Shown here: positions 55,486-64,000 of the stretch, piece after piece | Layout of the letters: every line of letters begins with the position of its first letter | Position numbering within the stretch: position 1 is the first letter of the stretch | DNA from: Vanilla planifolia | Lineage: Eukaryota > Streptophyta > Magnoliopsida > Asparagales > Orchidaceae | DNA: 64,000 nucleotides | Reading direction: 5' to 3' | NCBI GenBank assembly: GCA_023846275.1 | Contig: JAIUJO010000085.1 | Location: forward strand, 1,564,121-1,628,120 | Made by a program: the position numbers and the translations under genes | Notes under the pieces: model-generated | The model's input: only the letters and a program-made list of their open reading frames with translations | What the model was told of the DNA's origin: nothing | The model's database searches: none

Positions 55486-58400
55486 TTAATGGATTATCTC
55501 TAAGGTGAATAGACTAATAGAGAGGTATAACATTTGGCTTAGGAATTAGTTTAGAAATTATTTCATTGTGCCAAACATTTGATATAAACATCATGGAAAC
55601 ATAGAGGTAAGAATTTACTGTAAGTGTGTCCTAATATACTTGCTATAATAATTAATATTACTTTAGCTAAAATAAAATGTTTATATTTTAACACTTTACA
55701 TGAAAATATTTTCTTAGTTCTTAAATTTTGAAAAAGGGAAAATTGTTTTTCTTTGCCTGCTATGTTCTTTATTTGGCTCTTGCGTTACTTCACTTCCTTA
55801 ATACTTTTTCGTGGAAGTTCTTAGATGTGCATTTTCAAAGGGCTTAGAAGACCTAAATCACAACATTCATCATACAATAGTTATTAGACATTCTTTAGTA
55901 ATAGTTATTCAAATATTAGGTTATGATTTATAGTTTTATATCTAAAAATGGATACACTAAATTATTTTTTTCCTTATTTTAATATTAGAACTGTTATTTT
56001 TTTCCTCTTAGCATTAATTACGAGATCAATCCTGTGCTTTGTTTCAAGTAATGAAGAACTCTCTTAGGACGTAGTTTTGTGGTATGTTAGAGTTATTTTT
56101 AACCCCATAGAAATGTAATGAAGGCAAGTTCGTGTAACCAAAAAGCAATGAGGATAATATTTGGGCTCATGAAATTGTAGAGAGGACTTTATGCTTTAGC
56201 TTATGTAAATAGCATTTGCAAAACTTTCTCTACCTATAAAGGATTGGTTAGGTAGTGACAGGCTTATACTTGGCAACTTAAGGACTGATGAAGTCAATAG
56301 TTTTGTTGGAAAAACCTTGTAATATTTTCTCAGTACTTTTCTTTAGTACACATTTATCAATCTTATTTCTTGATTCTTTTCAATGTTTTAATCATTACAG
56401 GCAACATTTTATGATCCATTATAATTCTCTAAAATAGATCAAAAAACTCCATTAACTCCAAATTCACCCATCATGGGTTTAGTTACAACACATCTAGTGA
56501 CCGGAACTCCAAACCTTACAAATAAGTACCATAATAACCTAAAAATGCTACCAGTTGTTATCAAAGAACCTTATGAGACATAATGGTGGGCAAACTATAA
56601 CTATTGCATATATTCTTATCCTATAAAAATTAAGAGCTTATAAAACAACATCAATATAAGTATGTTGAATCTTTTGTGCTTGCAATAAGATGAGAATTAT
56701 AGTTAAATACATGTATCAATATCAAATAACGTATTATGTGACAACCCTAGATTTATAAATTATATTGTTAAATGACCTTATTCATGGATTACATAAGGAA
56801 AAGATAATTACATCAGTACAATTCATAGTATCAATTATGAAGTTATTTAAATAAATGATTCATGTTTATATTAGATCATTCTTTTCATACTTCACTTTAG
56901 TTGACCTAGCATAACATGAATAACATAGTTGGAAAAACATTATTATGTCACAACACTAACATATCACATATTAATTATCACTTGGTTGATTTTTTACACT
57001 TGTTTGAGTTGACTAAAAGTAAGTTATAAAGACCATTAGCATTAACAAAAAAATTACATCAATTTAATAGTTTTGTTATCTTAATGTTATGAAATATTTG
57101 TGCTTGTAATGCTACATAATACTTTTTGTCAAACCTAAATTTGATGGTGTTAGGTACCAACATCTGATATGTAGGTGCAGTCATTCAAGTAGGAACGCAA
57201 TACAGGTGAGTACTATTACTTCGAAGTGCATTGTGTAATGCCAACTAGTATAGGAATTTTGTTTATGAGTGATCTAATATGTTAGTGGCATTGGAGTACA
57301 AAAAATTTTTTCCAAATTTAACTTTTATAGGGTTGGCTGATATTCATTTGTGGTAAGTCTTAGTGATGTAAGGTATGCTTATGTTGTACAATAATATGTT
57401 TAGAATTGGAAAACTATGAAGACTTTTACAAATTGTTAAGGAAAAAGAATTTTTGTAAAGTTGTAATACCACAATTTTGAGGAAATTATGTTTTTTCAAG
57501 TACCTATAAATAGGCCTCATTTTTCTCACATAATGTGGTTAAGAAAAATGTGACAGTTTTGAATCATATTTAACCATCAAGCATCATTTCTTTTAAAGGG
57601 AGGTCCTTTGTGAGACTTTTAACTGAATTAACATTTTTGGATAATGTTAAAGCACTTTCTTCTACTACTTTAACATTGCACTTTCATACATTTATAATCA
57701 TACAAATCTCATGATTTTCTTTTAAAACAACTAATCTTAATGAAATAGTGATATTTATTACATATCCATAAAATCTAATAGGGTTAATGTTTTCACAATC
57801 ATATTGCAATAACATTTTGAAAATTTGCCCTGGCTCTACTTGTAAGGAAAGATCCTAAATCAAGTCCTTCTAATGACGGGAAGACTAGCAACCTTACATT
57901 GAAGCATGGTGTTGCCATAGCATTAAGTGCAAAAGTAAAGCCTTTTGTTCGTGGAGATTTCAAAGATTTACTCCAAGGCTTGGAGTAAAGTGTATTATTG
58001 AGGTAAATACATGTTGTATTCCCTTTTGTTGACGACTGGACATATGCTATTTTAATAAATGATAGTTTGTATGATGCCTTTTTGTTATGCTCAAGTTAAA
58101 TAAAGGAGTTATTATATACCCATTGCTCTAAAATTTATGGGGGGGGTATAATAAATCCCAGTGGATGAATATATTTAAAAGTTTAATCTAGCTTACTTTC
58201 TTCTTTTTTTCTTCATATTTTCTTTTTATGAACAAATATGCTAAAATTCAAAATAAAGTATTATTTTCAATTATCAAAAAATTAGATTAATGGAAATTCT
58301 CCACTCTTGGTTATGCCTCTAAGGGCGAACAAGTTGTGTAAAAGTTGGTTGTTTCTTTGTGTAAAGAAGTTATCTATTCCATAGACTTAACATTGTGCAG

Positions 58401-59962
58401 TATATCTACTATAAGCATATTACATTACTTCTTTAAAATTTTGCAAAATCTTATTTGGGAGCATGCTCAACTACTCACCAACATTCATAAGTTAGCAATT
58501 TTCATTTTGGAAAAATTTTTTCCAACTCTATTTTTTCAAAATGTTGATTTAAAGTTGAGGAAATTATATTTGAATAACTCATTTCATTATTTGGAATATT
58601 TATCATGTACTTAATGGCAAAACAATATTCAAAATGTTTAAATAACTTTTTTTGTGCTATATCATCAGAATTTTCATTATAATGTTTATGCAAAGAAGTT
58701 TCTTCAAGGCTATGTGTGTGTTAGATGTGTAATATGGAAAAGTAAGAAATAAGGTAATAAGAAGAAAAGAAAGAAAAATAAAGAGAATAAAATGATGAGA
58801 GAACGAATGACTATGACATTGTTCTTCTGGAACATGATTTAATTTTTCAATTATTTGATAGTAAAAAATAACTGGATCAGAAATAAAAATTTTTATTAGA
58901 AGAATAAAAAACTTCTTTTTATTGATTTCTATAAAATCTATTCTTTGAAGGATATATTTTTAGCTCATACATCATATGAGCATATGCAAGCATTAACACA
59001 AACTCTTCCTAACATTGAAACTAAAGAAGGTTTATCAATGCAAATGCCTTATCATCTAGGACCAATTTGCATGCCTTACATATGTATCATCAAATGTAAC
59101 ACCGAATTATTGCTATAGACTAAATCATACTTTATTAGACAACCCTTTGACGAAAACATTTTTTGAGTTACATTTAAATAAGTTTTGATTCTTAGGTGAC
59201 AACGTTTTGGATGTGACTTGAAATTCTTCACTCACCACACACTACTACTTATAGTGAATCCAAAGTTTATTTTAATTCATAAATACAAGCATACGTAATT
59301 GTGTAGGTCTCTTTCAATTTTAAGCCCATATAAAGATTAAACTAAACTTTGTTTGCTTTAAAATGACTAACCTTATTGCTTATTAAGATTAACATCTTGA
59401 GCTATTTGATTTTTGAATTATTTTATGCAAGTAGATAATATTATCATAAATTATAGGTCAATTCTAAAATTTATTTTAAATATATTTTTTATTTCAATAT
59501 TCATTCACAATTTACTGTTACATGTCATAAAATTTAGTCAAACTATGTTCATAATAATTAGCTACAAGAACTAATCATTTATGTAATTCTTAACATAAAG
59601 CAATAAATACTTAAACATAAAATAATTCTTTAAGATTTTAAGATCATAATCAATAATGATAAATCTTTTCTAAATAAAATTCAAATGTTCTATTAATTTT
59701 GATTTAGTATAAATTAAGCTACACTAAATTGATAAGAATTCATCCCTTATGAATAAAACTAAGTTATATAAAGAATCTATATGAACTAGAATTCTAAATC
59801 CTCAAATACATAGGTTGTGCTACATGTTGAAATAGTTAATATTCCAAATTCATATTTATTTATGGCAACCTTAAATGTTTATATCTCAACCCATTATTGT
59901 ACACTAATTAGTTATGGAACTAAAAAAATAAAAAAATTATTGCTTTGTCTAAAGACATGTGG
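55486..59962. other. Unassigned AT-rich region with one promoter-like site
   Basis: No recognised domain. At 57505-57512 a TATAAATA sits in a context ('acctataaataggcctcatt') much like an LTR promoter, and 'aataaa' occurs at about 58098 before a run of eight G at 58139-58146. This could be a decayed solo LTR, but no ends were found. The frame at 58345-58614 (89 codons, plus) is open but hydrophobic and AT-driven in composition; I do not recognise it, and it is probably chance. Confidence 0.35.
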
Positions 59963-61607
59963 TCATGTAAGAAGGCTTGATTTTTGTTCATTGTATTGTC
60001 GCTAATAATATTAACCTATGATTTAGCCAGTGGTCTGGTAAATGAAAGATTATTACTAAATATTTATCCCAAATCATTTTTGATTATATTTACTTTAAAG
60101 AAATGAATAAAAATATTATATTACAAAAAATAAAATGGCCGAGACTCTTGCAGGGGAGCACTAGACCACATTTTAATTATACCAAGCCAATTGGCTAGTA
60201 AGTCTTCAGAGCTGGTTTGGTGGGCCTTACAACCATTAAATATTCATTTGCGGATGTTGTTGGTTACATAGCTAAGCCTTCACTTGCTTGTATCAATGAA
60301 AAAGAAAATCAAATGGTCAACTAAATATTATTTTGAAGAGAAATTTGTAAAATTGTCATGCCATTCAAATCGATTGATGAGAAAACTTACACACAAATTC
60401 CCAAATATGGAAATAGTCCTAGTGGCATTTGCGAATATTAAAGTTTTAAGAAATTTTAAGGTTGGATCTCTCGATAACTCACATGCAAAATTTACATTAC
60501 CTAGAATATTTGTGATTTTGGGTTCACTAGGCATGGAACATCAATAACATTAAGCAAGCAATCATTAAGTGGCATCTTAAGTTTCACTTAAATGTCTAAT
60601 CATGACTAGCTCTTCACACAATTTTTTAACAAGGAAGATTGTACAAGTTAGTTAGTAAGAAATTCCTCTAAAAGTGATAAAAGGTACTATAAACCTAACA
60701 AGATCAAGCATAGCAAGGAAGTGTGCTGATGTGGGTCTAGTAATGGAATTGCCTAGTTTCATCTACCTAACATAAAAAATTGAAAAATGAAATGGATTAT
60801 TGCAATGAATTCAATAAGATAATTTGTTACTGAATTGACTTCTATGTTCAAGGTTACACTTCTCTTCAATGTTAAAAAAATAAAAATGTCATCTAATATT
60901 CAAGTTATAATTGAGGCTTTCGAAGCACCAACAAGTGTGGATGAATCTATGAGTTTAGCTGATATGGTAATTGAAACGTCATTTCAATCTAATACTTTAA
61001 TGTTAGTGAAAGATTCTTATGAAAAAAAAATAAGGCACAACCACATTGTTACAACCCAATAAAGGAGTATATAAAAGTCACAAATGATTGTGCTAATAAA
61101 ATAAGTAAAATAATTAGCACATGCTAAACAAAAAAAGGTACCCAAGCAATTACAATGGAAACAATAAAATTTTATCCAGATTACTGATAATTAAATTTCT
61201 TATAAAAAAACCCAAAGGCAGAATAAACAACTATGTTTGGTTTTTGATTTAGTAGCATCTCACGATAATGCTTATTTGTAATATGACCTAACAATCATTT
61301 AAAGATTTCAACAATCACTAAAATAAAAGAACTACAAATTCTTGTCCAATGTAATTTAATGAGAAAGATGTCAAACAATTTTGGAATAGACACTTAAAGA
61401 GAGACTAGGAATGGTTAAAAGAAGCATCTCAATTTGAGGAACATTCAACAAACTTCATGATTCTCACAAATTGCATAAAATATTCTTTTTTGGATAATAT
61501 CTAGTGTGGAACATAAGAGTTAGAACAAATAACAACACTCTAAGCTCTTTCATCCACTCAAAAAAAAATAAATCTAAATGCTTCCATGAAAACTTTGATT
61601 CATAAGC
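59963..61607 (+). repeat. Tandem direct duplication, copy 1 (about 1.65 kb)
   Basis: Begins 'catgtaagaaggcttgattt' and runs to 'aaaactttgattcataag'. It matches 61608-63250 along its whole length, with offsets of 1645-1651 bp at every landmark tested: start, 'catcaataac.ttaagcaagc' at 60538/62189, 'gacttctatgttc' at 60837/62488, and 'tgcttccatg' near the end. Differences are substitutions and small indels. The 87-codon frame at 60284-60547 is broken in copy 2, so it is unlikely to be a gene. Confidence 0.9.
60886..61062 (+). pseudogene. 58-codon frame shared by both duplication copies (copy 1)
   Basis: Starts MSSNIQVIIEAFEAPTSVDE and ends NHIVTTQ then stop. In copy 2 the same frame stays open and ends at the same stop, even though the copies differ by a 3-bp indel in an A-run near the end. 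Upstream the frame continues in copy 1 (to 60835), but copy 2 has a stop and a 1-bp indel there. No family is recognised. Most of the base differences I could read in the shared frame change the amino acid (for example Phe/Ser, Ser/Asn, Asp/Asn, Ile/Asn, Lys/Glu), which argues against current selection on the protein. Confidence 0.3.
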
Positions 61608-63250
61608 ATGTAAGAAGGCTTGATTTTTGTTCATTGTATTGTGGCTAATAATATTAACCTACTTTTTAGACAATGGTTTGGTAAATGAAGGATTATTAAA
61701 AAATATTGCACATCCCAAATCATTTTTGTTTATATTTATTTTAAATAACTGAATAAAAATTTTATATTACAAAAAATAAAATGATCGAGACTCTTGTGGG
61801 TTAGCACTAGACAATATTTTAATTATACCACGCCAATTGGCTAGAAAGTTTACATAGCTAGTTTGGTGGGCCTCACCTCCATCAACTATTCATTTCTGGA
61901 TGTTGTTGGTTACATAGCTAAGCAATCACTTGCTTGTATCAATGAATGAGAAAATCAAATGGTCATCCAAATATTATTTTGATTGAAGAGAAATTTGTAA
62001 AATGACCATATCATTCAAATTTAATTGACTATAAAATTTATGCACAAATTCCCAAATATGGAAATAATCCTAGTGGCATTTGTCAATATTAAAGTTTTAA
62101 AAAAGTTTAAGGTTGGACCTCTTGATAACTGACATGCACTTATTATATTAGCTAGATTATTTATGATTTTAGGTTCACTAGGCATGGAACATCAATAACT
62201 TTAAGCAAGCAATCTTTAAGTGGCATCCTAAGTTTCACTTAAATGTCCAATCATCACTAGCTCTTGACACAATTTTTTAACAAGGAAGATTGTACAATTT
62301 ATTTGTGATAGTAAGAAAATCCTATACAAGTGATAAAAGGTACTATAAACTTAACAAGACCATAGCAACGATTTGTGTTGATGTGGATCTAGTAATAGAA
62401 TTATCTAGTTTCATCTACCTAACAAAAAAAAGTTCAAAACTCAAACGGATCATTGCAATGAATTCAATAAGATAATTTGTTACTGAATTGACTTCTATGT
62501 TCTAAGTTACACTTCTTTTCAATGTAAAAAAATCAAAATGTCATCTAATATTCAAGTTGTAATTGAGGCTTCCGAAGCACCAACAAGTGTGGATGAATCT
62601 ATGAATTTAGCTAATATGATAAATGAAACGTCATTTCAATCTAATACTTTAATGTTAGTCGAAGATTCTTATGAAAAAATATGGAACAACCATATTGTTA
62701 CAACCAAATAAAGGAGTATATAAAAGTCACAAATAATTGTGCAAATAAAATGGGTTTAGCACACGCTCAATGTAAACAATGGTTGCCAAGCAATTGCCAT
62801 GGAAAAAGATGAAATTTTAATCAAGAATATTGATAATTAAATTTCCTATAAAAAACCCAAAGGTTGAACAAACAACTATATTTGGGTTTTGATTTAGTAG
62901 CACCTTATCATAGTGCTTTTTTGTAATATGACCTAACAATCATTTAAAGATTTCAAAAATCACTAACATAAAAGAACTACAAATTCTTGTCCAATGTAAC
63001 TTAAAGAGAAAGATGTCAAACTATTTTAGAATAGACACTTAAAGTGAGGCTAGGAATGGTTAAAAGACGCAGTTCAGTTTGAGCAACATTCACAAAAGTT
63101 CTTGATTCTCTCAAATTGCATAAAATTTTTTTTTTGGATTATATCTTAGTTTGGAACATAAGAGTTAGAACAAATAACATCACTGTAAGCTCTTTCAACT
63201 ACTCAACAAAAAAAAATAACCCTAATTGCTTCCATGGAAACTTTGATTGA
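61608..63250 (+). repeat. Tandem direct duplication, copy 2 (about 1.65 kb)
   Basis: The second unit follows copy 1 directly, with no spacer. It has extra stops and indels compared with copy 1. The 61-codon frame at 62290-62475 has no counterpart of equal length in copy 1 and is not taken as a gene. A 'tatataaaag' sequence conserved in both copies (61069-61078 and 62717-62726) lies just after the shared small frame. Confidence 0.9.
62538..62711 (+). pseudogene. 57-codon frame shared by both duplication copies (copy 2)
   Basis: Counterpart of 60886-61062: MSSNIQVVIEASEAPTSVDE at the start and NHIVTTK then stop at the end. It may be the last exon or tail of a larger decayed gene or transposon protein, or a chance frame that was duplicated. 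Function unknown. Confidence 0.3.
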
Positions 63251-64000
63251 TAATAACAAATTGCAAAAACTATCCAAGAGATAAGAATTTAAGCACATGT
63301 TAGGAATACATCAAATAAGATTAAGGTATTATGAATCAAAAGAATCCATTATCTATCGTTAAATGAGGTTGAGAAGTCAATTCACATGCTCATTTATAAT
63401 CAAAGGGAGTGTAATAGTGTCTATTATACCTTTATTTTTGCTAAATGCAAGGGCTAAAGAGAAGGAGCTTTAGTACAAATTAACTAAAATTGTAGAGAAA
63501 ACGAAAGCTTCATTGTTAGCAATAAGTGACTTTAATATAAACACTACACTTGATTAATACAAGGGTTCCTACAATGCTATGTAGAAATTATTGAATTAAT
63601 TCAATGATTAAATTAGTCAATGGTACATCTGAGAACAACCCCTTCATAAGGCTTTTAATGACACGGACAAAGAAAGGAAAGTGCAAATGGGTTTAGAAAA
63701 TATTTGATTGATAGCTAGAGAATAAAGTTTTTATTGATCAATTCTCACATGTAGTAATGCAACATTTATTCAGCACTACATCAAATCATACACATCTTCT
63801 CCAATCTATTTAGGATCCTAATCCTTTTCCAAAGTTGTTAAAATTTCAAAATTTGTCAATGATGTATCTAACATTCACCCAAAATACAAATCATTATATA
63901 AAATTATGTTTTCACTAAAATATTTAATGAATTCCTAACTATTAATTCACATGCTATCACTTATAATGGTAAGTAAGTTGTGACCCAGTTTCTTTTGTAA
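63251..64000. other. Unassigned sequence to the window edge
   Basis: No further copy of the 1.65-kb unit, no retrotransposon motif and no notable frame. Confidence 0.4.

Noticed and set aside
47205..55500. Target-site duplication around element C
   Set aside because: The five bases outside the TG and CA ends (aagga and ttaat) do not match; one side may have mutated or an end may be misplaced.
58345..58614. Gene of 89 codons
   Set aside because: Hydrophobic, AT-driven composition, no recognised motif and no neighbouring support; a frame of this length is expected by chance in 64 kb.

Overview
The window looks like nuclear intergenic DNA from a land plant with a large, repeat-filled, strongly AT-rich genome. 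The reasons are decayed Ty3/gypsy retrotransposons with plant-style gag-pol order and chromodomain-like tails, plant L1-type LINEs, long AT-rich stretches, microsatellites, sparse CG dinucleotides, and no intact open reading frame of any recognisable host gene. The species cannot be named from this sequence. I see no rRNA, tRNA, CRISPR array or intact protein-coding gene.

Layout. 1-5740 is a diverged tandem (satellite-like) array with a unit of about 410 bp that runs off the left edge. 5741-12530 is AT-rich and featureless to my eye. 12540-16289 is a Ty3/gypsy element (A) with gag, a protease remnant, the integrase tail and one LTR, but no RT/RNase H. 16290-24340 holds no recognised element; 18600-22080 has unassigned coding-like text on the minus strand. 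Microsatellites lie at 24341-24454 and 27505-27546. From about 27650 to 39150 a decayed L1-type LINE (LINE-1) runs on the plus strand. It is split by a minus-strand gypsy element (D, 28745-35650), whose integrase region carries a 1.76-kb CTT/GAA-rich tract. A second copy of the same LINE family (LINE-2) lies at about 40060-44560 and abuts an integrase/chromodomain fragment of another gypsy element (E, 44560-45800). The most complete element (C) spans 47219-55485: LTR, gag, protease, RT, RNase H, integrase, chromodomain-like tail, LTR, all full of stops and frameshifts. 55486-59960 is largely unassigned. 59963-63250 is a tandem direct duplication of a 1.65-kb unit of unknown nature.

How the parts relate. 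Elements A and C are one family: gag, protease end, integrase tail, chromodomain-like segment and LTR all line up, and A lacks a segment equal to about 2.1 kb of C. LINE-2 acts as the uninterrupted reference showing where D entered LINE-1. Every coding remnant has several stops or frameshifts, so nothing here should be able to transpose. Element boundaries were aligned by eye and are good to a few tens of bases at best, except where a terminal motif is given. No clearly new functional system was found. The observations most worth checking are the 410-bp array, the pyrimidine tract inside an integrase gene, the 1.65-kb duplication and the unassigned minus-strand block.
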